From contig BFEA01000245.1 of NCBI GenBank assembly GCA_003427395.1, forward strand, positions 1,696,272 to 1,745,592: DNA of 49,321 bases, given 5' to 3'. The position numbers were made by a program, and so were the translations under genes. Source of the stretch: Chara braunii (lineage: Eukaryota > Streptophyta > Charophyceae > Charales > Characeae). Below the pieces are notes generated by a model. The model saw only the letters and a list, made by a program, of their open reading frames with translations. It did no database searches and was not told where the DNA came from. Of this stretch, positions 31,167 through 40,660 are shown one piece after another; the stretch's first letter is position 1; every line of letters begins with the position of its first letter.

Positions 31167-32216
31167 TTACCCAGCGTCAGCGTCAGCGCGCGACAACGGG
31201 GTAGAATCGATGGACGGCAGAGGGAGGGTAGTAGAGATGGAAGTCATGGAGATAGGAGGATCTGGCTCCAGAGAGATGAGCTCGATGTTTGGACAAGGTA
31301 GATCATAATGCAAGAAATCCGTAACGTTCACCGTAAAGAATGTGACGTCGTCCTGTCGAGGCGAGGTGACGGTGATAATAGGAGATGGTGTAGGCACGGA
31401 AGGCTCCGAGGGAGGAGGATCGGGGTGTGGTGTCGCAGTGGTACCTATAAAAGGTGCGCGATACTTCTGTCCACACTTCGTTCTGAGAACGAGAGTGTTG
31501 GTCACCCAATTGGCCGCGGTGCTTTGGAACCGACGAGACCGAGAAAAACCGAGAATGAAATCGTACCCTGTCTCCATCACATCGAAGTGTGCAGAGGAGT
31601 GGTGGCGACGAGACACCGGGGGATGATCAGTCGGTTCGAGAGTGAGGAACTTGAAGAAAGGGAGGTCGGTGACTGTCTGATCGAAGAAGAGCTGGGTCTT
31701 GTCATCTCCTAGGGTAACGGAGATGGGTGTCGGACACCCTGTCGTGGGTAAGTGGATTTCGTTCACCACACGTGGGTGAATGAAGTCGCCCTGAGAACCG
31801 GAATCCCACAGCGCTGAGTACACCCTCGTGGAGGTCCCCAGTCGTACTGGAATGATCGGGGGGGTGCGATCAGGGTCAGAGAGGATGGCGAGAGGGCGAC
31901 TCAATATAGCGGCATGGAGGGTGAGTTGCTCCTGACGAGCTTGGAGCATGCTCAAGTCCAGAAGGGACGACACAACGTCCTCGCGAGTCGCAAGCTGCTC
32001 GCTACAAGGGGCTGAGTGAATGGCTCGTCGTGTAGGTAGTCGCAGAGAGGTAGGAGGGGAGACTGTGGTCTGCGGAGGCGCATACGGTACTGCGACAGAG
32101 GGCTGAGTACACTCTGTAAGGTCCTCCGATACCTCAACTCCAGTAGCGAGAGGGGCAAACAGCGATGGAGATATCGGGAAGCCGACTACTGAGGAGGGCG
32201 CAGGTGTACAATGCAC
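31167..32216 (-). CDS. C2 pol N-terminal part with aspartic protease, open frame
   Basis: An open frame of 349 codons begins 6 bases after the gag stop, in the -1 frame relative to gag; the same frame is open across the gag stop, so a -1 frameshift could join them. The active-site loop reads ALWDSGSQGDFI (DSG at 31797-31805), typical of a retropepsin. The flap-side region and a second conserved block (YDFILGFSRSRRF) follow about 75 residues later. The protease would cut the Gag-Pol precursor inside the particle. A stop at about 31167 separates it from RT. It is the least damaged coding unit of the C family here, but part of a truncated element. Confidence 0.82.
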   Translation of the reverse strand: MHCTPAPSSVVGFPISPSLFAPLATGVEVSEDLTECTQPSVAVPYAPPQTTVSPPTSLRLPTRRAIHSAPCSEQLATREDVVSSLLDLSMLQARQEQLTLHAAILSRPLAILSDPDRTPPIIPVRLGTSTRVYSALWDSGSQGDFIHPRVVNEIHLPTTGCPTPISVTLGDDKTQLFFDQTVTDLPFFKFLTLEPTDHPPVSRRHHSSAHFDVMETGYDFILGFSRSRRFQSTAANWVTNTLVLRTKCGQKYRAPFIGTTATPHPDPPPSEPSVPTPSPIITVTSPRQDDVTFFTVNVTDFLHYDLPCPNIELISLEPDPPISMTSISTTLPLPSIDSTPLSRADADAG

Positions 32217-32221
32217 AGTGG

Positions 32222-34258
32222 CTAGGAGGCACCGTGGGGATGCGAGGCGCCGGGGGGGGATTGAGCACGACGCTGGCGAGAAAGCTCAGCGTAGTGGCGG
32301 TCAAGGGCGGCGGTGTAAAGGCACCGCGAGGAGGTATGACCGTCCTGGCGGCAGCGCAAACACCCACGCCGGCCCAAAATAGCCGCACACTCCTCAGCGG
32401 AAAGGACACTGCGAGGAGGGACGAAGCCTTGAGGGAGGTCCTGTTGAGGGACCTCAGGGGGCGACGCGCCAGCGTGACCAGAGTGGCTGCGTGCCCGGGA
32501 GAGGGTGGAAAGGGCAAGATGGAGGCGCTCGGCTATAGGGAGGGTAGAGTCCTCCAGGTGATAGTGGACAGCCTCGCAGAGGTCGAGGTCGTCGCTATGG
32601 TCACCCTCAGGCGGCAGCGGGGCAACAACGTCCTGCTCACCATACTCGAGTGTGTTGAAGCGGCGCGAGAAGTGGCAGCCCTGCTGCGTGGAACAACGGG
32701 GGCGACCGTGGAAAGGGGAACGACGTTGAGAAGTGCGGTGAGAGAAGGAGGGAGCGTAACCAGTATGCTGGGGCTGGGAGGAGGAAGCAGGGTGAAGACG
32801 TGCCCCCATCCGCTCATGAGCCGTAGCGGCCTCGTAGGCCTGCGGGGCCGATGTGAAGTCATACCGCCATAACTCGGAGCGGTACTCAAGGGAAAGGTTG
32901 GCCAAGAAGCGATCAATAAGGGCAACCTCGGGGAGGAATGCCATATCACAAATGAGGCGGGCATCCTGAAAGACCTGGATGTGGCGGTCCAGGCCGGCAG
33001 CGCAACCAGAGTCGGACCAGAGTGTACTGACGACGCGCTTGAAGGCGTCAGTCACGCCATGTCGGGCTCCGAAGCGATCCTCGAGGAATGCCTGAAAATC
33101 CATGAAGGTCGGGGTCCGACCCTCACGAAGGGAGTGGGTGCAGAAATCCTCCCAGGTGTCGAAAGGACCACCACGCAGCCGCGTGGAGAGGTGAGCCACC
33201 CACGTGTCGGGTGGGACGCCCATGAGGTGGAGTGTGTGCGTGGCAAACTGCAGCCACCAAGACACGCGTATCCCTGTACCGTCATACAAGGCAATGCCCG
33301 TCAAGCGGACGAGTGGTGCGCCACCCTTTTGGCGGCGAGGAGAGCGAGGAGCAGAGGCCTACTTTACGGCCGAGTAAGTCGACGCAGGTCTTGGAAAAGG
33401 GGGCACAATTGTCTGTACGCCCGGGGCGCATGGTGGAGCGGCGGGGGCAACAGCGACAGGCTGCGAGGGAGCTGCGGTAGAAGAGGCCGTAGTAGCCGAG
33501 GGAGTAGGAAGGAGGTAGGATGGGAGTGGACGGGGTGTAGGGCGGGGGAAGCGAGCCTGCATGGATGGAAGAGTAGAGGAAGAAGGGGGTGCGCCCGAAG
33601 GGGCGGCCACCTGCGAGGGTAGGGGTGGCTGAAGGCGTAAGAGGGTGAGGTCGGCCCGAGTCTAGGCAAGCTCGTCCTCGAGACGTCGAACGTAGACTGA
33701 ACGAGGAGTGGCCGAAGAAAGAGTGAGGCAAGTGGACGCATGAGCGACGCGGGGCATCCCACAGGGGGGAGAGTCGGGTGGTGCTGCGGTCGTGCGAAGG
33801 AGAGGGAGAAGCGTGGCACCCGAAAAAGTTGAGATCGCGGCAGAGGGTTGTGGTCCCGTGGCCGTAATGACCGAAGTCTGGGCGGGTGCGCCCGTACATT
33901 GAGGGAAGGCCTGGCCAGTGGCGGCCGTCATGCTAGGAGCGTGGACGGTCACCGGGATGACCGGGTCGGGGGTAGCGGAGGAGGGAGCTCCGCCGTGGCC
34001 ACCATGTCGGAGGACGGGGGACCCGGACTGGGAGCTAAGGGAAGAGAGAGAGTGGGGAGAGGAAGGACGGTCAGCGTCCTGGAGTTGCCGCATGCTAGAG
34101 GCATGAGTCGCCACCTGCGTCTGTAAGGGCGCAAGGAGGGCGGTGAGGAGGGTGTGCAAATCCCCTTGGGCCTGATGGCCCTGGTCCACCGGCACGGGTA
34201 TGGAGCTTGGTGTCGAGGTCGTCGCCTCGTCGGCGGCTTGTGACACGCCATCGGCCAT
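32222..34258 (-). pseudogene. C2 gag with CCHC knuckle, two in-frame stops
   Basis: All parts share one frame: ATG 34258 to a TAG at 33662, then to a TAG near 33359, then to the terminal TAG at 32222-32224, about 679 codons in all. The N-terminus is S/T/P-rich with a predicted helix (LHTLLTALLAPLQTQV). The capsid domain lies at roughly residues 330-530 (YDGTGIRVSWWLQFATHTL ... LDRHIQVFQDARLICD). The knuckle C-x2-C-x4-H-x4-C (CLRCRQDGHTSSRC) is at about 32321-32362. It packages element RNA. Plus-strand open frames in this stretch are shadows of its GC-rich codons. Confidence 0.85.
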
Positions 34259-35823
34259 GAGGAGGTGACGGGCCGGACTGGAGGGGGCTAGAGGAGGTCC
34301 GAGTGAGCGGATGGTGTAGGGGGGGTTCTGCGGTAGAAAGCAATGGGCGACGCTAGTGAGTCGAGTGCGGGCGCCCGCAAAGGGGGAAGGGTGGCTCGGG
34401 TCCAGGGTGCCCGAATGGAAAGGGGAAATAGGGGGGTTAGGAAATCCCTAAACCCTAGAAAAACCCTAAGAAAACCCTAACCGAAGTTTGAGTGGTTAGG
34501 GTAGGGTATCGGTGACCTAATCAAGAAAATTAAATAGCAAGCTTGGGGGGGAGGCGGAAGGAAAAATAAGTAAACATTGAAATTTCGAGAGAAATAAATA
34601 AATAAATAAATAAAAATATAAATAATTAAAGAAATAAGGAAACAAAATGTTAAGAGAGAAATAATATTTATTTTTTTGGAATTTTCGCATCATTTCCCTA
34701 CCCCCCATGGGGTCTAGAATGTGCCAAGGGAAAGAAGAGACCAAGATAAGCACGCTAAGTTTCAAAATGCCGCAAATTAAAATTTCAGAAAATAAATAAA
34801 GAAATAATAAATAAAAAAATAATAAATAAATAAATAACCAAATAAATAAGTAGATGAGGAGGTGAAAATAAATTAAGTGTTTGATTTTTCAAAAATTTCG
34901 GCAGCATTTCGTTACCCCCATGGGGTCGAAGTGTGCTGTCAAGAAGAAAGGCCAAGTAAAATGAGAAACTTTCGGCAGCATTTCGTTATCCGCACAGGAT
35001 CAAAATGTGTGTCGAAAGCAAGAATGACTAACTCGTAATCAAATTTAAGGGTGCCGCAAAGAAATTTGAATTTTTATAATAAATAAAAATAAAATGAAAT
35101 AAATTAGAGAATGGGAAAAGAAGGTGGGGAATAAGATAATCGAATTTTTGAAAAACATAGAAAATATAAATAAAAAGAAAGATAAAAAAAAAAAAAAACA
35201 GAAAAATTTTGAAGTNGGGGGGGGGGAGGGATGGAAAAGTGAAGGAGAAAAGAGAGAAATAGGTGAGAGAAAAAAAAAGAGTGAAGGGGGAGATGGGGGA
35301 AGTGATCGGGTTGTAGTTAGGGGAGAGGAGGGTGAGAGAATGGTTGCCTGCCCGCTGCTGTTGTGTTGCTCGACGGGGGGGGGGGGAGAGATGGTAAATA
35401 GCTGGCACGACACGTCTTCAACACTAGCGTGCCGCTTTACCAGGCCATGCACACACTATTGCCAGTGTGTTATAGACGTGGCTACGCAAGCTCATAACCA
35501 ACGGCTGCCCAGGTTCAAACCCTGGCAGCAGCGTGCATCCCGGATCTTGATAAGTAAATCCGGGAGCGGGGCGGGGCGGGGAAGCGGGGCAGTGTGGGCA
35601 CGTGGCGTGTGCGTGTGCGTGTGCGGCGGCCTTGGCCCCCCATGTCGTGACACCGCTTGCGCCATGTGGCACTCCTTGCGCCCTCGTGTCGTGACGCACT
35701 CCTTGCTGCTGCACCTTTTTTCCCGCTTTTCGCCAAAAAACGCCCAAAAAACACCCAAAAACCCGATATCGGGTTTTGCATCGTTTTCCACGGTGCGCGG
35801 TGGGATGGGTGGGAGCGGGGAAC
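34259..35823 (-). other. C2 leader: telo-box-like cluster, palindromic repeats and pyrimidine/purine tracts
   Basis: This is 1.6 kb between primer-binding site and gag. 34443-34500 has four AAACCCTA-like words, similar to the plant telo-box, and the same cluster lies at the matching place in C3 (46970-47010). At about 34682, 34896 and 34970 a TTTCG(G)CAGCATTTCGTTAC box is followed, in two of the three, by the palindrome ACCCCATGGGGT. AAAT-type microsatellites occur at 34591-34620 and 34797-34850. A purine-rich tract with G-runs lies at 35160-35395. Confidence 0.7.
35484..35532 (+). other. tRNA-like segment (T-arm, B-box)
   Basis: A perfect 5-bp stem CCAGG/CCTGG encloses the loop TTCAAAC at 35508-35524, the form of a tRNA T-arm and a Pol III B box (GGTTCAAACCC). 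Upstream, CTCATAA looks like an anticodon loop, about 11 bases before the T-stem, but its stem does not pair. No acceptor stem is found. It may be a remnant of a tRNA gene or of a tRNA-derived SINE. Confidence 0.35.
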
Positions 35824-35841
35824 GTTCCCGCACTGACACCA
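35824..35841 (-). promoter_or_regulatory. C2 primer-binding site
   Basis: On the minus strand TGGTGTCAGTGCGGGAAC lies one base after the LTR end (CA). It begins TGG, complementary to a tRNA 3' CCA end, as in most Ty3/gypsy elements. It differs from the initiator-Met type TGGTATCAGAG. I do not assign the tRNA. Confidence 0.65.
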
Positions 35842-35842
35842 G

Positions 35843-36605
35843 TGTGGCAGACCCACCACGTGTGGTGCTCCGCCTGGGATACAGATGGAGATGGAGGATG
35901 AGAGAAGGTTAACAACAGTCGTATTTTTCATCACCACTTCAGGACACCATTCACCACTTGAGGATGCAGCCTGCCTAAACATGTGGTTTTCAAGGTCTTC
36001 GGACCTTTCACCACTTCAGGACCATTCAAGTCTGAAAATCCTGAATGGTCCTTAAATGGTGAAAACTCCGAAGACCCTGAAAACCACCTGTTTAAGCAGA
36101 CTGCATCCTCAAGTGGTGAAGGGTGGTTTTCATGGTCTTCGGACCTTTCACCACTTCAGGATCATTCATGATTTTCAGACTGCCCAAAACTCTCACTTGA
36201 CCACTTCAGGACACCCTTCACCACTTCAGGATGCATCCTGCCTAAACAGGCGGTTTTCAGGGTCTTCGGACCTTTCACCACTTCAGGACCATTCAGGATA
36301 TTCAGACTGCCAAAAACTCTCACTTCATAATTTTTATTCCTGAATTTTCAGCTACCCGATAACCGCTTGTGTGAAACATGAGAGTGGAGCAATATGGCAC
36401 AGCACAGCTCCCACGCGAGACTCCAACGCACGTACTCCAAACTGTGCGAATGCAGAATGATCCAAAATACTGATTCTGGCTGGGGTATACCCCAAGGGAC
36501 TGACTGGACTGGACTGGATTGGCTGGTACTGACAGAGGTACGGACATGGACCGGACTACCCCAAATACAACACAGACCTATGAGAACAGGCCAATCAGAG
36601 GTCCG
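35843..36605 (-). repeat. C2 5' LTR, carrying a MITE insertion
   Basis: The plus-strand reading begins TGTGGCAGACCCACC. It matches 10252-10600 and 40157-40500, except for a 473-base insert (35905-36377). The far boundary is uncertain, because similarity to the C1 and C3 copies fades near 36605. Confidence 0.7.
35905..36377. mobile_element. Fold-back MITE, 473 bp, with 7-bp target duplication
   Basis: ATGAGAG occurs on both sides (35898-35904 and 36378-36384), and the uninterrupted sequence is seen in C1 at about 10306-10312. The insert holds a long hairpin: about 80 bases from 35950 to 36029 pair with 36040-36120 around the centre AGTCTGAAAATC. Further copies of the arm sequence (GGTCTTCGGACCTTTCACCA at 35994, 36137 and 36260) lie in direct orientation. 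It has no coding capacity. Confidence 0.88.
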
Positions 36606-36679
36606 CTACACCTACCATGGCCTAGTGCACTGGTAACATAGTCTCTTTTGTATTTTTGTTTTTTCTTTTTTCGAACCAT

Positions 36680-36725
<46 letters not shown>

Positions 36726-37340
36726 TCACTTTTTGAAGTAGGTTGGGGAAGTGGATGCCCGGTAGCTCCATGCACGGTGTGTGTCGACATACCGGTAGCG
36801 GCGGTGCCGAGGCTCAGACTTCATAGTTTCGCCGAGTATTAGTGGTTTAATTCGGGCTCATATGAACAGGTGTTTAAAACCATCACACTAGCCTAAGTTG
36901 ACGAAACTACCCGGTACCAGGCTTTGCCTATTGGACCTAAGGTTCAAAAGGGAGGCCTTGTGCTTCAATTTTGAAGGGTTTTTTTTTTTTTTTTTTTTTT
37001 TTTAATTTCGTTCTTGTTCTTATATGGAGCAACCTCTTTGAGACAGGAGGCCCATGCGTATCTCACAGATGACGTGTAGTCGCGCAGTGGCAGCTACGTT
37101 GCTATTATTGCCACATTTTCCATGTAGGAAATCTTACTGGACGCCTCCCTCCCTGATGGTGGTGCTCATTCACAAAATGTTTTGTGTAGCCGCCTCTTCG
37201 CAATCTATCAGGAGTACTCCTTCAACGACGATGGTGCTGCTTCCAAAGTTTCTTCCACATTGCCATGGTGTCACAATCGTGATGATGTTATGAATAGCAG
37301 GTGAGCGTCAGGATTGACGATAAGAATCTCTCGCCCAACA
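36606..37340. other. Non-coding stretch with two long poly(T) runs
   Basis: T-runs at about 36679-36720 and 36979-37002 bracket about 260 bases (36721-36978) that could be a minus-strand retroposon with its poly(A) tail at the 36720 side. No gene is seen. Confidence 0.45.
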
Positions 37341-37388
37341 CCCACCATTTTTCTTATCACCTTGCACACCCTCAGACACACCGCCCCT

Positions 37389-37527
37389 CGCCCCCCCCCC
37401 CCCCCCCNCNAACACACACACACACACACACACACATGCATACACACGTACACACTCACACACACGCACACACACGCACACACACGCACACACATATACA
37501 CGCGCACACATACACACACACACACTA
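37389..37527. repeat. Poly(C) run with N bases, followed by CA microsatellite
   Basis: A C-run with two N calls (37389-37410) precedes CACACA with CGCACA and TACACA interruptions to 37527. Confidence 0.9.
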
Positions 37528-37540
37528 CTTTCTTTTTGTT

Positions 37541-37616
37541 TGTTAAAGTCCAATGAAATAGTTTGGTACAATCGTGCCTGTTATTGTCATGCATAGTGAA
37601 CATGACAACATGCACA
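37541..37616 (+). repeat. Partial copy of the hammerhead-bearing repeat
   Basis: AAAGTCCAATGAAATAGTTT and the following AACATGACAACATGCACACA match the 3' half of the repeat at 38529-38600. The ribozyme core upstream of GAAA is missing, replaced by the CA microsatellite. Confidence 0.65.
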
Positions 37617-37795
37617 CACACACACAATCATGATCAGTGAGACCTCTCCCTCTCTAAATAAGGTTTAAAACAATGACGAACATGCACAATTCCAACATGC
37701 ACCATTTGAACTTCTCCAACATTTACTTTGTGTGCTCACAACGACATAGCGGGAGTATATGATTTTCAATGTCCAGAGTCCTCTGTGTTTCTGTG

Positions 37796-37797
<2 letters not shown>

Positions 37798-37832
<35 letters not shown>

Positions 37833-37900
37833 TGAGAGAGAGAGAGAGAGAGAGACACCGTTGTCACTGCATCAGTTACAGTAGTAGTAGTAGTAGTAGC
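37798..37900. repeat. Poly(T), GA and TAG simple repeats
   Basis: T32 (about 37799-37830), GA (37832-37854) and a TAG run (37880-37900). Confidence 0.95.
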
Positions 37901-38350
37901 AGTAGACTGGTAGCAGTACCAGTAGTATTAGCTGTGGCAGTGGTGTTTGTATTTGCCATTATCGATTCCTACACGCTTTGATGGTGGCGAGCGATGTTTC
38001 TTTACGAATTTGGAGCAAAAACTCGTTCCAACTGCCGCGCCAAGCACCATGGGCACCTTTGTCGCCATGTCCGTGTATCGATGATAACTTGCTTTTCATT
38101 TGCGTTGCAGGTTCTGCCATTGTGCAAATACTTTTCGTTTCGTTCATCATTTCATTCAATTTGTTTTTTTCTTTAGCATGTTTGTGCCCTCGTATTTGCT
38201 GTATACAAGGGTTTTTTTTTTTTTTTTTGCACTCGCTATCCGCCAGTTCACCAATCGTTGTAAACTTACAAAAAAAAAGGCATTGTGAACTGTTTCGTTG
38301 ATGTTCTACTTGTCGTGGACTCTCCTCGTGGATGCTAGTTAATCAGAGAT
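37901..38350. other. Non-coding stretch
   Basis: No gene seen; a T-run lies at about 38211-38229. Confidence 0.4.
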
Positions 38351-38492
38351 TCTTGCACCATATGAGTGTATTTCACATAGACACACACATATAGCGAGGT
38401 CGGTTTGAGTAAAATCGACCACTTTTCGCAGGGGTATGACTTACTTCAGGCGATGTGATGAGTCCTTATCCATCAGTCAAATGCATCCTGAG

Positions 38493-38549
38493 CATACTGT
38501 CGGGGTTCAACATCCTGATGAGTCTGTGAAAGTTCAATGAAACTATTTG
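38493..38549 (+). ncRNA. Degenerate hammerhead ribozyme copy (unit 1)
   Basis: The homologous site keeps the canonical core box CTGATGA (38515-38521), GTC (38499-38501) and GAAA (38539-38542). Stem III, stem II and stem I pair poorly because of point changes. Together with unit 2 it shows that both halves of the conserved core existed in the family. Confidence 0.6.
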
Positions 38550-38756
38550 GCACGATCATATTTTTTGTGAGTGTATAGCGAATATGACAACTCACATAAA
38601 CATAATTAGTTTTTTTGTCAAAGGTTTGGAGTCTTGGACCGGCAATCAACTAGGATTGAAGGGCTCGTTTGAGTAGAGTCAACCACTTTTCTTAGGGGTA
38701 TCGCTAACTCGGGGTGATGTGGTGAGTCCTTATCTGCCAGTCAAATGCATACTTGA

Positions 38757-38813
38757 CAGACTGTCGAGGTTCAACCTCTTGATGAGTTGTTGAAAGTATG
38801 ACGAAACAGTCTG
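38757..38813 (+). ncRNA. Type III hammerhead ribozyme fold (unit 2)
   Basis: Stem III pairs 38757-38764 (CAGACTGT) with 38806-38813 (ACAGTCTG), eight base pairs without mismatch. The cleavage position follows C38765 in GTC. Stem I is GAGG/CCTC (38766-38769, 38775-38778) with loop TTCAA. The core box 38779-38785 reads TTGATGA, canonical CTGATGA with C3 changed to T. Stem II is GTTGT/ATGAC (38786-38790, 38798-38802), five pairs including two wobbles, with loop TGAAAGT. It is followed by GAAA (38803-38806). Everything except C3 fits the consensus. Change of C3 would be expected to impair self-cleavage in this copy. Confidence 0.72.
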
Positions 38814-38870
38814 ACACAGTCATCCTCCTTTTGAGTGTATTGTGAATATGACAACACACATACATATACA

Positions 38871-39814
38871 TGAATGAATAAACCACACACACTCACCCCC
38901 CAACGCCCCTGCATACACAGATACGTATAGATGAATGAATAAATCACACACATACATACACATACAGACGAACACACAAACTCATACAGTAAGTAGCCAT
39001 ACACACACACATACACTCATAACTAATTATATGTACACACATACAATCTAAAAAATAAATGTATATTACTAAAAAATAATGTAACGAATGAATATGCACT
39101 TATAACTAGATATGTATGTGGATATCTCCCAGTTCCCCCGTAGAGGCCTTGACCCTCAATAGTAAACACCCATGTAGGTGAAATCCCTACAGACCTCACA
39201 CACACAAAACGTCTTTTATGTGTTCCATATGTCGATCCAGGACTCATTCCTCATAGGTGAATCTTGCTATACCCACTGATCTTGGATTCACTCCATTTAG
39301 GACCTAAACATAGCACACATAAACACAAAAACATAGGTGCTCTGTTGCAAACTATTAATGTGCAAATCACTACCTAGTAACACATATACAAGCCTTTACA
39401 TGACACCTGTTCACATACCAATGTGACCCATTTCACTCACTATTTATCGAAAGTGGTAGTCCAATAATTTGAGGAAATTAAGAAACATTTTTTAACGTTT
39501 TTTTCAACACGTGATGAGAACAAAACAATCCCATATAAAACCAACCCCTAACCCCGATTTTATGCAAACAGACGAAACTGCGAAACGGCACCCGTAACAA
39601 GGAATTGTTCAACCAGGTCAAACCTATAACGTATAGCTCCGCCACAGCCGCATTTGAAGACAAATTCGCCATTAGGGGAAACTCCAACTACGAACGTGCC
39701 ATTCCACCACGTGGCAAAAGCAAACAAGCAACCTCCTGCAAATATTCCACCTGACAAAGCTCTTACCATGAGTGCAAACAACAACATATGACCTTTGATG
39801 TTGTAGCCCGAAAA
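38871..39814. other. Non-coding A/T-rich stretch
   Basis: CA/TA-rich sequence with a duplicated TGAATGAATAAA box (38870 and 38930). Short frames at 39478-39964 lack motifs. Confidence 0.45.
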
Positions 39815-39908
39815 CAAGGTATGTATTGTATATAAGATACCAGGTACCTTGTATACGAGTACAAGGTATAAGGTACCTTGTATTCGAATACAAGGTACAT
39901 ACCTTGTA
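39815..39908. repeat. Nested palindromes built on ACCTTGTA
   Basis: Outer arms ACAAGGTATGTA (39815-39826) and TACATACCTTGT (39897-39908) enclose TACCTTGTA/TACAAGGTA (39846-39854, 39861-39869) and a perfect 26-base palindrome centred on TTCGAA (39874-39899). Confidence 0.93.
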
Positions 39909-40156
39909 CAACGAAATTTAAGGTGCGAAATTCCTAAGGCAAGGGGGAAAAAAAGAAAAAACAAGTAAATATTAGTAATTCTATAAGAGGGAACCTCGCA
40001 CCTGTGTCACTGTAAGTAGGCCTGTCCGGGATGCTGGACCCTATTTCCAGCAGGTGTAACTTCCAAGCAATAGATGAAAACCATATCCATACCGGTGGGT
40101 GGGGCACCAAATAGGTGCCCTGGTTGGCCGTTGCTGCTTCGTTCGTACCTTATACG

Positions 40157-40660
40157 TGACGGACCCGTCGGGATGGCGATCCGTCGGAATCAAGACCAAG
40201 GCTTGAGGAAGGAAGAGATGGAGATGGAGTTGGAAAGGACAGTGCAGCTCCGACGCAGACTCAACACACACATACTCCAAAGTATGCAAAATGAAGAATA
40301 ACCTAAAAACAAACTGCAATTGGGGTATACCTGTAGCGGACTGACTTGACTGGTCTAGAATGGCCCGGTACCGACAGTGGTATCGGGCAGGACTAGATTG
40401 GACTGAAAGAGCACACCACTTGTGGGGTCAAGCCACGGCCTGGTCCCACAGGTCGAACAGGCAAATAGCCTGATAGGCCTTGGCTGTAGGCCATGGCAGA
40501 TAAAGGCCCGCTACACGATCCTCAGACCTGTAGTGGATCGCAAGAGCCATAAGCATGCTATCCATCAAAAGCAGCGAAACTCTACAATAAAGAAAGCTGA
40601 GAAATCTGGGATGCGGAGCAAGCTCCATGCGGAGTCCATGCGTTGAAGCCTAAGCTACAT
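40157..40660 (-). repeat. C3 LTR-like 3' end
   Basis: It shares the GGACCC start, GATGGAGATGGAG, CAGCTCC, ACTCCAAA and GGGGTATACC blocks with the C2 LTR. The final AGCAAGCTCCATG and GTCCATGCG match 10600-10620. The lower boundary is set at TG 40157 by comparison. Confidence 0.6.

Larger units (their letters stand above)
30115..36620 (-). mobile_element. Ty3/gypsy chromovirus C2, 3'-truncated
   Basis: Reading on the minus strand: 5' LTR (about 36605 to 35843, with a MITE insert), primer-binding site (35841 to 35824), a 1.6-kb leader, gag (34258 to 32222), then pol with protease and RT and the start of RNase H. Similarity to C3 stops at about 30115, so RNase H end, integrase and chromodomain are missing. 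Compared with C1 and C3 its catalytic residues are well kept. Confidence 0.9.
38352..38870 (+). repeat. About 265-bp tandem repeat carrying hammerhead motifs
   Basis: Unit 1 (about 38403-38600) and unit 2 (about 38669-38865) align throughout: GTTTGAGTA(A/G)A start, TCAAATGCAT, the hammerhead region, GAGTGTAT and GAATATGACAAC(T/A)CACAT. A third, partial unit is represented by its tail at 38355-38395. Equivalent points are 264-266 bases apart. Confidence 0.85.

Noticed and set aside
32165-34126. Plus-strand frames opposite C2 gag
   Set aside because: They are shadows of a GC-rich minus-strand gag with recognisable capsid and knuckle.
34443-34500. Interstitial telomere
   Set aside because: Only four degenerate CCCTAAA words with variable spacing, shared by two retroelement leaders.
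38771-39964. Small minus-strand frames rich in Cys/Val/Tyr
   Set aside because: They arise from CA and TA-rich sequence, and no motif supports them.
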